12,186 nt of DNA from assembly GCA_016839385.1 (NCBI GenBank), contig JAEOUK010000319.1:1-12186 (forward strand), written 5' to 3'. This document shows positions 6,269 to 12,186 of this stretch, one piece after another. The DNA is from Promethearchaeota archaeon (GTDB taxonomy: Archaea > Asgardarchaeota > Lokiarchaeia > Sigynarchaeales > MK-D1). Position 1 is the stretch's first letter; every line of letters starts with the position of its first letter. Below the pieces are notes generated by a model. That model saw nothing but the letters and a program-made list of their open reading frames with translations. It was not told where the DNA came from and searched no databases. A program made the translations under genes and the position numbers.

Positions 6269-7855
6269 ATGACAGAAGTCCAAATATCAACTTTAAATTC
6301 ACGAAAAAAGCGCGGAAAAAAAGTAAAGAAGGAAAAACCTTACTACGAAAAATTTGGATTGCGTGAGTTCCTCTTTCTAGCTCCGGCATATATTTCATTA
6401 ATCTTATTTGTGTTCATTCCGATGTTATTTGCTATTGTACTTAGTTTTTATAAAAATCCGAATGAAACGGAATTTAATTTTACTTATTTTATCACAGAAA
6501 TGTGGAATAATTTATCATTTTCATCTCTTTATGACTTCTTCTTTGTTGAAGAATACCAGCTCGGATTACTTACAAAAAGAGGAGTCTTCCTTGTACCTGG
6601 AATGATTGTTCTTGTTACCACTATTATAATGATCGCATATTCTCGATTGGTATATCGTAAATTTACTGAAAAAGGACGAATAAAGAATAATATTTTAAGA
6701 GGTGTAATTGCCTTTCTTATCGGTTTGGTTACAGCTCCTTTGACTTACTATATTTTTAGATTCGTTACTATTTGGTTTAATGGAATAATGATCAGTAATG
6801 GATGGGAAAACGGATTTAATTATCTACCAATTGAAGTATATAGAAGAATTATTGCCGCACCTGATATTGCATTCATGCGTATATTATTTAATACATTTTT
6901 CTGGACTCTTACTTGCACTTTCATACATGTTGTGTTTGGTTTAATATTAGCAGTAGTATTAAACCGGGAATTCAAAGGTAGGGGAATTGCTAGATCATTA
7001 ATGATTCTGCCTTGGGCGATACCCTCATTTGTCTCAACGTTAATGTGGAGATATTATGTTTTTGATTCAGATTTAGGAGTATTAGGAGCCCCTTCGGTGT
7101 CGAGTTATAGTGTAACAACCGCTAATATACTTGTATTAATAGCATCTTTAGCAATTGTAGGATTTATTGTCTGGGGAATTTTCAAGTTATTTAAAATCGA
7201 GAAATTGAATAGTATAATTCGTCCTTCAGTTACTTTTGTGTTGGTAGGAATTGGAATTCTTGGATTCTTTTTGTTGAACAAATTTTTACAACAATTGATT
7301 CAGGGAATGGGGGGTGGTGGATTTTTTGGATATAAAGTGATAGATTTTCAAAACATCACTTCAACATTTTGGATCACTGATATTGTGAATATTTTTGGAT
7401 CGGAATTTGCAATGATTACGTTTTCAGCAATTTTGATAAATTCCTGGTTGGGGATTCCTTTTATGATGCTTAGTTTCCTAGCTACATTGCAATCAATTCC
7501 GAAAGATTTATACGAAGCAGCTGAAATCGACGGATTATCAAGATGGGATAAATTCAAGAAAATCACATTGCCGTTGTTAAAGCCTACTTTATTAACTGTA
7601 TCACTTTTAGGGATTATTTGGACATTTAATCTGTTTAATGTAGTGTATTTGCTTTCAAACAATCAAAATGGTCTTCCTGAAGGGGAAGTATATGATATTT
7701 TTGTCACATTCATCTATAATCGATTTCATGATCGCAATGAGTATTCTCAATCCGCGGCATTAAGTATTACGGTGTTTATTATGTTAATCTCTTTCAGTTT
7801 AGTGTATAGGAGATTAATTCAAGCTGAGAAATTATGGGAGGGAGAGAAAAAATGA
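6269..7855 (+). CDS. MalF-like CUT1 ABC transporter permease with two extra membrane hairpins
   Basis: This is one of the two membrane subunits of the carbohydrate importer. With the ATG at 6269 it has 528 residues, against about 300 for most CUT1 permeases. A basic N-terminus (SRKKRGKKVKKEK) precedes helix 1 (about 35-60). The conserved core is recognisable: RILFNTFFWTLTCTF (near 204), RSLMILPWAIPSFVSTLMWRY (near 242), INSWLGIPFMMLSFLATLQ (near 390), the EAA loop EAAEIDGLSRWDKFKKITLP (416-435) that docks the ATPase, then two final helices. Two insertions stand out: residues about 105-165 with two hydrophobic helices between core helices 1 and 2, and about 275-365 with two hydrophobic helices and a glycine-rich GMGGGGFFGY turn between core helices 3 and 4. 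E. coli MalF is also long, but its added part is mainly a periplasmic domain. The stop overlaps the next start (ATGA at 7852-7855), so the permeases are translationally coupled. Confidence 0.92.
   Translation: MTEVQISTLNSRKKRGKKVKKEKPYYEKFGLREFLFLAPAYISLILFVFIPMLFAIVLSFYKNPNETEFNFTYFITEMWNNLSFSSLYDFFFVEEYQLGLLTKRGVFLVPGMIVLVTTIIMIAYSRLVYRKFTEKGRIKNNILRGVIAFLIGLVTAPLTYYIFRFVTIWFNGIMISNGWENGFNYLPIEVYRRIIAAPDIAFMRILFNTFFWTLTCTFIHVVFGLILAVVLNREFKGRGIARSLMILPWAIPSFVSTLMWRYYVFDSDLGVLGAPSVSSYSVTTANILVLIASLAIVGFIVWGIFKLFKIEKLNSIIRPSVTFVLVGIGILGFFLLNKFLQQLIQGMGGGGFFGYKVIDFQNITSTFWITDIVNIFGSEFAMITFSAILINSWLGIPFMMLSFLATLQSIPKDLYEAAEIDGLSRWDKFKKITLPLLKPTLLTVSLLGIIWTFNLFNVVYLLSNNQNGLPEGEVYDIFVTFIYNRFHDRNEYSQSAALSITVFIMLISFSLVYRRLIQAEKLWEGEKK
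7836..7846 (+). promoter_or_regulatory. Shine-Dalgarno site of the MalG-like gene
   Basis: The purine run GGGAGGGAGAG lies inside the end of the preceding permease gene, 5 nt before the ATG at 7852 as a run and about 10 nt from its central GGAGG. It favours 7852 over the in-frame ATG at 7834, which precedes the site and would add only MGGREK. Confidence 0.65.
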
Positions 7856-9345
7856 GATCATCAATAAAAAGGATGGAGAATTTTGATTATTTGGGAATAT
7901 TAATTTTGTTATTTGGATTAATTATTGCAATTATTGGATTTTGGGAACTCCAAACAGTGCTCTGGAATCGATTCAAGTACAGTACTGGATCTCAATGGGT
8001 ATCTATAACAGGACCTCCAGTTTATGAAACTACCTCCCTTGAACAAATTGGTAAAATGCTCAATTCCTATATATCACTATTTATGGTTGGTGGAATTTGT
8101 TTTCTTGCAACAATTGTTTTCATAATCTATCAATATATCTTTAAAAAAAAATGGTTCATATCTTCGAAAATCTACCTAATTGTCTCCGCAATAGTTAGTT
8201 TCTTGTTCGTTATTATGTCGGGTTGGATTAACGCAAGCATACGAACCTTAGATGATCTTCCCTCATACGATGGAGGACTTAGCGGATATGAATGGATTCA
8301 TGTTCAAATTCCAAATCACACAAGGTGGTTACTTAGGTTATCGCTTTTCTTTGGAATTAGTTCACTAATTTTTACAAGTGTGACGTTCATCACAATCTTT
8401 TTAAATTGGTCGAATATAAATGAGGTTGAAGTTCAAACTGGCGCAAAAGTTCCATTCAAAAGTCTTATCACACAAAATATTAAAGATTTTATCAAAAATA
8501 TCCCAATATATATTATTTTAGTCTTTTATTTAATTGTGATAATGTATCCAGTTGTCTTAGCGGTCCGTGCTTCCGTTTCGACTCCATCCGAAATTTTCTA
8601 TGGATCCTGGCCTAACCATCCCATTAAAAGAATGATGATGAACTATTCATCAGTTTTATTTAAAGTATCCCCTACAAGAGCGACTTTTATTATTGCTTTA
8701 AGAAATAGTATTTTTTTGGGATTAGGAGTGAGTACGATAGGGATACTAATTTCCGTTTCAACAGCGTATGGTCTGGCACGTTTTAATTTTAGAGCAAAGA
8801 AGTTTATGACATTCTTGATTTTGTCAACTCAAATGTTTCCAGCAATCATTCTAATCATTCCACAATTTGTATTAATGAGTCGACTTGGTTTTCTTGCAAC
8901 AAATACAGTTCTATGGGGAGTGCTGATAATAATGACTACGGGATCTACAGCATATGTAACATGGATGATGAAAGGATATTTCGAAACAATTCCTGTAGAT
9001 ATGGAGGAAGCAGCTCTGATTGATGGATATAGTCGATTTGGTTCTTTTATTAAAATAGCTTTACCTCTTGCAAGACCCGGAATGATAGCAGTAATGGTTT
9101 TTACTTTCTTGGGAGCTTGGCAGGAATTTGTTCTCGCTCAGACTTTTATAACTCAAACTAGTGTATCCAATTTCACTCTGCCTTTGTTATTCCGAAACTT
9201 CTTGAGAGTAGACGCACCAGATCAACCCATTTTTTATGAATTATTAAGTTCGTATTCAATAATTGTTGCTCTTCCTGTGGTAATATTCTATTTATTACTA
9301 CAAAAACAACTAATGGGAGGAGTTACAGCAGGAGGAATAAAATAG
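7852..9345 (+). CDS. MalG-like CUT1 ABC transporter permease with a four-helix N-terminal extension
   Basis: This is the second membrane subunit of the importer, 497 residues from the ATG at 7852, whereas MalG-type subunits are usually about 270-300. The MalG core occupies roughly residues 215-497: the first core helix PIYIILVFYLIVIMYPVVLA, ALRNSIFLGLGVSTIGILIS, the TAYGLARFNFRAKK loop, the EAA loop EEAALIDGYSRFGSFIKIALP (385-405) for ATPase contact, GAWQEFVLAQTFI, and the typical C-terminus LMGGVTAGGIK. The first ~210 residues are extra. They contain four hydrophobic stretches (about 11-33, 72-95, 107-124, 162-185) with polar segments between them that may lie outside the cell (for example STGSQWVSITGPPVYETTSL and the DLPSYDGG region). 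I recognise no known domain in this extension. The gene overlaps the upstream permease by 4 nt, and its stop TAG sits in the Shine-Dalgarno sequence of the ATPase gene. Confidence 0.92.
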   Translation: MRSSIKRMENFDYLGILILLFGLIIAIIGFWELQTVLWNRFKYSTGSQWVSITGPPVYETTSLEQIGKMLNSYISLFMVGGICFLATIVFIIYQYIFKKKWFISSKIYLIVSAIVSFLFVIMSGWINASIRTLDDLPSYDGGLSGYEWIHVQIPNHTRWLLRLSLFFGISSLIFTSVTFITIFLNWSNINEVEVQTGAKVPFKSLITQNIKDFIKNIPIYIILVFYLIVIMYPVVLAVRASVSTPSEIFYGSWPNHPIKRMMMNYSSVLFKVSPTRATFIIALRNSIFLGLGVSTIGILISVSTAYGLARFNFRAKKFMTFLILSTQMFPAIILIIPQFVLMSRLGFLATNTVLWGVLIIMTTGSTAYVTWMMKGYFETIPVDMEEAALIDGYSRFGSFIKIALPLARPGMIAVMVFTFLGAWQEFVLAQTFITQTSVSNFTLPLLFRNFLRVDAPDQPIFYELLSSYSIIVALPVVIFYLLLQKQLMGGVTAGGIK

Positions 9346-9350
9346 GAGGT
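9344..9350 (+). promoter_or_regulatory. Strong Shine-Dalgarno site of the ATPase gene
   Basis: AGGAGGT is a near-perfect Shine-Dalgarno sequence 6 nt before the ATG at 9357, overlapping the preceding stop codon. It fixes the ATPase start and shows that this organism uses Shine-Dalgarno initiation inside operons. Confidence 0.8.
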
Positions 9351-9356
9351 ATAAAT

Positions 9357-10706
9357 ATGGCAAAAGTGAAGTTTGAAAATGTTACAAAGCGTTATGGAAA
9401 TTTCGAAGCTGTTAAGAATTTGGATCTAGAAATTCAAGATCATGAATTTCTTTGTTTAGTAGGACCTTCGGGATGTGGAAAAACCACATCACTGCGAATG
9501 TTAGCGGGTTTGGAGACTATTACAGAAGGAAACATCATTATTGGAAATAAAGTTGTTAATTCAGTAGAGCCAAAAGATCGTGAAATTGCGATGGTTTTCC
9601 AAAGTTATGCACTTTATCCCCATTACAATGTGTATGACAACTTAGCATTTGGGCTACGAGCAAAGTCCAATAAACGCATTAATATTCTGTTACAACTAAT
9701 CATCTTGTTGATTTATGGTATATTTATTGGATTGCTCTATGGTTTAGGAAGACTACTAAATTTAATAAACGAAGATTTGGGAACTATGATATTCATAGGA
9801 GGATTAGTAAGTTTTTTGGCAACTGTTCTCCTATTTTCAGAAATTCGAGAATCCATTCGCGAAGCTATCATCAATCTAATTGGTAAGTTTAGTAAACCAG
9901 TTCAGCGCTTTATTGAGAATGAAAAAAATATTGAAGAAAAAGTTCTTGAGACCGCAGGATTGTTAGAGATTAAGGAACAATTATATAAAAAACCCCGACA
10001 ATTAAGTGGAGGGCAAAGACAAAGGGTCGCTTTAGGTAGAGCAATAATACGTAACCCAAAAGTTTTCTTGTTAGATGAACCTTTGAGTAATTTAGATGCA
10101 AAATTGCGTGTACAAATGAGAGCGGAGCTACAGAGATTATCTCAACGACTAGGAGTGACCTCAATCTACGTAACCCATGATCAAGTTGAAGCTATGACAT
10201 TGGGGCATAGAATTGCAGTAATTGATAAAGGGATCCTACAACAAGTCGGAACTCCAGAAGAAGTATATCTCACTCCTTATAATAAATTTGTAGCAGGCTT
10301 CATAGGTTCACCTCCTATGAACTTTACAGAGGGAAAAATCGAGAAGCGTTATGACGGGTTATATTTTACTGGTGAAAAACTGGATTATAAAGTACCTGAA
10401 CGGTACAGCACTTTAAATGATTATATCAACCGGGAGGTTATTTTAGGTATTCGTCCTGAACATATAGGAATAAACACAGATATCGGCGCTCCAAATAAAT
10501 ACGATGTCAAAATCGGTGTTGTTGAGCCAATTGGTTCAGATACATATCTGTATATAGATTTTCCCACGGGATATGTAATGATTGCCAAAATGGAAGGCAT
10601 ATCAAATTTAGGAATAGATGAAGAAGTCAAGGTATCCTTTAATCCAAAACAGATTCATTTCTTCGATAAGGAAAGCACATTACGCATCATACCAAAACGT
10701 GAATAG
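9357..10706 (+). CDS. MalK/UgpC-like ABC importer ATPase with an inserted two-helix membrane hairpin
   Basis: This subunit powers sugar import by ATP hydrolysis on the cytoplasmic side. All motifs are intact and in order: Walker A GPSGCGKT (36-43), Q-loop Gln82 in FQSYALYPH, signature LSGGQ (216-220), Walker B VFLLDEP (236-242), D-loop SNLD (244-247), switch His274. Residues about 320-449 form the C-terminal regulatory TOBE-type domain of MalK proteins (LGIRPEHI near 363). The protein has 449 residues, against about 360-375 for relatives. The excess lies between NLAFGLRAK (about 96-103) and KVLETAGLLEI (about 195-205), normally joined by a short helical linker. The insert has a basic start (KSNKR), a hydrophobic helix (about 109-131), an acidic turn (NEDLG), a second hydrophobic helix (about 143-160) and a long amphipathic charged segment to about 192. 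The charge pattern fits a hairpin with both ends in the cytoplasm. The frame is open throughout, with no sign of an intron or frameshift. Confidence 0.95.
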   Translation: MAKVKFENVTKRYGNFEAVKNLDLEIQDHEFLCLVGPSGCGKTTSLRMLAGLETITEGNIIIGNKVVNSVEPKDREIAMVFQSYALYPHYNVYDNLAFGLRAKSNKRINILLQLIILLIYGIFIGLLYGLGRLLNLINEDLGTMIFIGGLVSFLATVLLFSEIRESIREAIINLIGKFSKPVQRFIENEKNIEEKVLETAGLLEIKEQLYKKPRQLSGGQRQRVALGRAIIRNPKVFLLDEPLSNLDAKLRVQMRAELQRLSQRLGVTSIYVTHDQVEAMTLGHRIAVIDKGILQQVGTPEEVYLTPYNKFVAGFIGSPPMNFTEGKIEKRYDGLYFTGEKLDYKVPERYSTLNDYINREVILGIRPEHIGINTDIGAPNKYDVKIGVVEPIGSDTYLYIDFPTGYVMIAKMEGISNLGIDEEVKVSFNPKQIHFFDKESTLRIIPKRE

Positions 10707-10721
10707 TTTAGTAGTTATAAG

Positions 10722-10757
10722 AAAAATCCTCCGATTTTTTCTTTTTTTCTTCTTTTG
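10722..10757 (+). terminator. Hairpin plus T-rich terminator of the importer operon
   Basis: AAAAATC (10722-10728) can pair with GATTTTT (10733-10739) around a CTCC loop, and a T-rich run broken by a few C continues to 10757. It lies 16 nt after the ATPase stop and probably ends the importer operon, separating it from the coiled-coil gene. Confidence 0.6.
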
Positions 10758-10790
10758 TGGAAGTTTTTAGAAATAAACAAAATCATTTAG

Positions 10791-10800
10791 CAAATATTTC
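10791..10800 (+). promoter_or_regulatory. TATA-like box of the coiled-coil zinc-ribbon gene
   Basis: CAAATATTTC is centred about 31 nt before the ATG at 10827, which would give a leader of about 5 nt. There is no Shine-Dalgarno sequence next to the ATG, so a near-leaderless message is likely. Confidence 0.4.
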
Positions 10801-10826
10801 AATAGTATTTTTAGGATTGGTGTTTT

Positions 10827-11486
10827 ATGGAAGAGCTAATTAAAGCGAAAGATGAACAAATCGCTAAGTTAAACGACTTAAAAGAACTTCTAAAAAATCA
10901 GATTCTCTCACTCCAAGAGGAAAATACCAAACTAAAAAATGAAATATTTGAAATTGAGGAAAAAATTAGCCAATTACCAAAAGAAAATACTCCCAAAACA
11001 GAATGTGAGGATAAACTCAATTCAATCAACGCAAAACTTTCAGTAATCATCGAGAAATTAGATAAACTATCAATAGAAGAATTGATTTCATCAGCTGAAC
11101 CCAGTAAATCGAAACCAAAATCAAAATCCACAACAGACAATCAAGAAAATATCAAAAAACTGAAACCTCATCCAGCTGAGAAAGGATTAATTAAACCCTC
11201 AGCTTTATTTCCCGATATAAATGAACCAGAACCGGCTTCTAAAGCTCAAAAATCTCAAGCATCTTCTTCTACTCCAGCTCCTGATCCTACTGCTTCATTT
11301 CAAGCTGCAGACCCAAGAAGTCTTCAAAGAATAGTCATGGAAATTGAATATCCGGAAAGTGGAGTTATTCAATGCCCTAAGTGCGGAAAAATGGAATTTC
11401 AAGAGATGCCCGAGCCAACTCGTGGTTCTTTTGCAAAAAAATATTACTGTAAGAAATGTCGTCAAGAATGGCGATTTACGTTTTAA
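10827..11486 (+). CDS. Coiled-coil protein with disordered linker and C-terminal zinc ribbon
   Basis: I do not recognise a named family for this 219-residue protein. Residues 1 to about 85 are heptad-like and rich in Leu, Ile, Lys and Glu, predicting a long coiled coil and probably a dimer. Residues about 90-165 are rich in Ser, Pro, Lys and Ala and look disordered. The C-terminus has a four-cysteine zinc ribbon: CPKC (183-186) and CKKC (208-211), with WRF just before the end. The spacing and the TR...YYCKKC...WRF pattern recall the zinc ribbon of TFIIS and the RPB9/TFS family, but the Asp-Glu pair used by TFIIS for RNA cleavage is absent. A nucleic-acid or protein-binding adaptor role is possible; that is inference. 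There is no signal peptide or membrane helix, so it should be cytoplasmic. It has its own promoter and a terminator before it, so a link with the importer is not shown. Confidence 0.85.
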   Translation: MEELIKAKDEQIAKLNDLKELLKNQILSLQEENTKLKNEIFEIEEKISQLPKENTPKTECEDKLNSINAKLSVIIEKLDKLSIEELISSAEPSKSKPKSKSTTDNQENIKKLKPHPAEKGLIKPSALFPDINEPEPASKAQKSQASSSTPAPDPTASFQAADPRSLQRIVMEIEYPESGVIQCPKCGKMEFQEMPEPTRGSFAKKYYCKKCRQEWRFTF

Positions 11487-11498
11487 TTTTTAAATAAA

Positions 11499-11526
11499 AA
11501 AGAATGACCGTCTTTCTACATTCTTT
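11499..11526. other. 8-bp inverted repeat after the zinc-ribbon gene
   Basis: AAAGAATG (11499-11506) and CATTCTTT (11519-11526) are exact reverse complements around a 12-base loop, 12 nt after the stop codon. It could form an RNA hairpin at the end of this transcript, but no clean T tract follows, so termination is only one possibility. Confidence 0.35.
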
Positions 11527-11597
11527 CCACCCATATCTTTAAGTGTGCGCGAATAGTTTTTTCAAATGAGATAATCGATTTTTAGTGTGGTTCTGTT

Positions 11598-12186
11598 ATG
11601 AATTTTGATATAGTATATAAGAAACGGGTCGAAATTAAAGATTTAAACAAATTAACGACTCAATTAATCGAAATTGTTGGTAAAGAATGGGTATCTACAA
11701 AGGAGGCAGACTTGGTTGCATATTCCAAGGACTATCAACTTATTACGAATCGCTGGATAATGGAAGGAACACTCCCCGCACTACCTCATGTGATAATATG
11801 GCCAGAAAATGAAAAACAAATCTCTCAGGTTCTCAAATTAGCGAATAAATTAAAAATCCCTGTCATACCCTATGGAGAAGGATCTGGTGTTGTAGGTGCA
11901 GCAATTCCAGTATATGGAGGAATTATGGTCGATATGAAAAGGATGAGTAAAATCATCGAAGTAAATAAACAGAATCTGACCGTGACCGTACAAGCAGGAG
12001 CAAATGGAAAGTGGTTGGAACGAGAATTAGCGAAGAAAGGATTTCTAATTGGTCATGTACCTCAAAGTTTTCACACAGCAACTGTAGGAGGATGGATCGC
12101 ACATCGAGCTGCAGGACAATTTAGTACTAAATATGGAAAAATTGAAGATATCGTCCTTAGCATGAGAGTAATTCTTCCTACAGGAG
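11598..12186 (+). CDS. FAD-dependent oxidase, alkylglycerone-phosphate synthase / glycolate oxidase type (3' truncated by window)
   Basis: The first 196 codons of a VAO/PCMH-family flavoprotein are visible; the rest lies beyond the window. The FAD-binding domain begins near residue 63 (PHVIIWPENEKQISQVL) and contains the phosphate loop PYGEGSGVVGAAIP (91-104), a VDMKRMSKIIEVN strand (111-123), VQAGANGKWLE (131-141) and TVGGWIAHRAAGQFSTKYG (162-180) followed by KIEDIV. The last motif is close to alkylglycerone-phosphate synthase and related FAD oxidases (COG0277 group); glycolate and lactate oxidases have a similar but different GG segment. The enzyme may oxidise a hydroxy acid or act on a glycerone-phosphate-like substrate. 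The C-terminal domain needed to decide is missing. The ATG at 11598 is firm, because an in-frame TAG stop lies at 11583 with no other start between. No Shine-Dalgarno sequence is evident. Confidence 0.88.
   Translation, partial: MNFDIVYKKRVEIKDLNKLTTQLIEIVGKEWVSTKEADLVAYSKDYQLITNRWIMEGTLPALPHVIIWPENEKQISQVLKLANKLKIPVIPYGEGSGVVGAAIPVYGGIMVDMKRMSKIIEVNKQNLTVTVQAGANGKWLERELAKKGFLIGHVPQSFHTATVGGWIAHRAAGQFSTKYGKIEDIVLSMRVILPTG

Noticed and set aside
7348..7662. 104-codon minus-strand frame inside the MalF-like gene
   Set aside because: It is a shadow of the conserved EAA-loop region; no start signal or domain is visible.
9666..9932. Intron, mobile insertion or frameshift in the ATPase gene
   Set aside because: The frame stays open, codon use matches the flanks, and I saw no direct repeats or splice-like ends at the edges. 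A protein-level insertion is the simpler reading.
1..12186. tRNA or rRNA genes, CRISPR arrays and insertion sequences
   Set aside because: I saw no cloverleaf-like conserved segments, no regularly spaced repeats, no transposase and no terminal inverted repeats.

Overview
The window is AT-rich (roughly one third G+C by eye). Its promoter and protein features point to an archaeon. Several stand-alone genes have a TATA-like box about 26-35 nt before the start codon and no Shine-Dalgarno sequence. The transporter genes do carry strong Shine-Dalgarno sequences. The solute-binding protein has a secretory signal without a lipobox and is held by a C-terminal proline-rich stalk, an IPGF motif and a membrane helix. 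That C-terminus resembles surface proteins of Asgard (Promethearchaeota) lineages; the Asgard placement is inference and not proven.

Layout. Positions 1-1560 (+): the 3' part of a gamma-class N6-adenine DNA methyltransferase with an NPPY motif and a TaqI-like specificity region, its 5' end cut by the window. Positions 1557-2249 (-): a thiol-redox pair, a ferredoxin:thioredoxin reductase catalytic subunit and a CGFC glutaredoxin. A second thioredoxin-fold protein (CSKC, +) is transcribed divergently. Positions 2852-4402 (+): an FGGY kinase of the glycerol-kinase branch whose glycerol-binding residues are only partly kept. Positions 4770-10706 (+): a complete CUT1-type carbohydrate ABC importer (binding protein, MalF-like permease, MalG-like permease, MalK-like ATPase). 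Positions 10827-11486 (+): a coiled-coil protein ending in a zinc ribbon. Positions 11598-12186 (+): the start of an FAD-dependent oxidase related to alkylglycerone-phosphate synthase and glycolate oxidase, cut by the window end.

The most unusual part is the importer. The ATPase has all catalytic motifs in order, but about 85 residues with two predicted transmembrane helices are inserted between the Q-loop and the LSGGQ signature, a region that is a short soluble segment in MalK-type proteins. The MalF-like permease carries two extra hydrophobic hairpins. The MalG-like permease carries an N-terminal extension of about 210 residues with four predicted helices. All three core components are therefore enlarged with membrane segments, which suggests a remodelled importer with a membrane-tethered ATPase.

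How the genes may work together: the binding protein captures a sugar or polyol outside the cell, the enlarged importer moves it in, and the kinase next door is a candidate for phosphorylating it. The kinase and binding-protein genes are separated by a poly-T terminator and a 367-nt spacer containing a perfect 10-bp inverted repeat just before the binding-protein start, a candidate operator. The redox genes look like a separate ferredoxin-linked disulfide-reducing unit.
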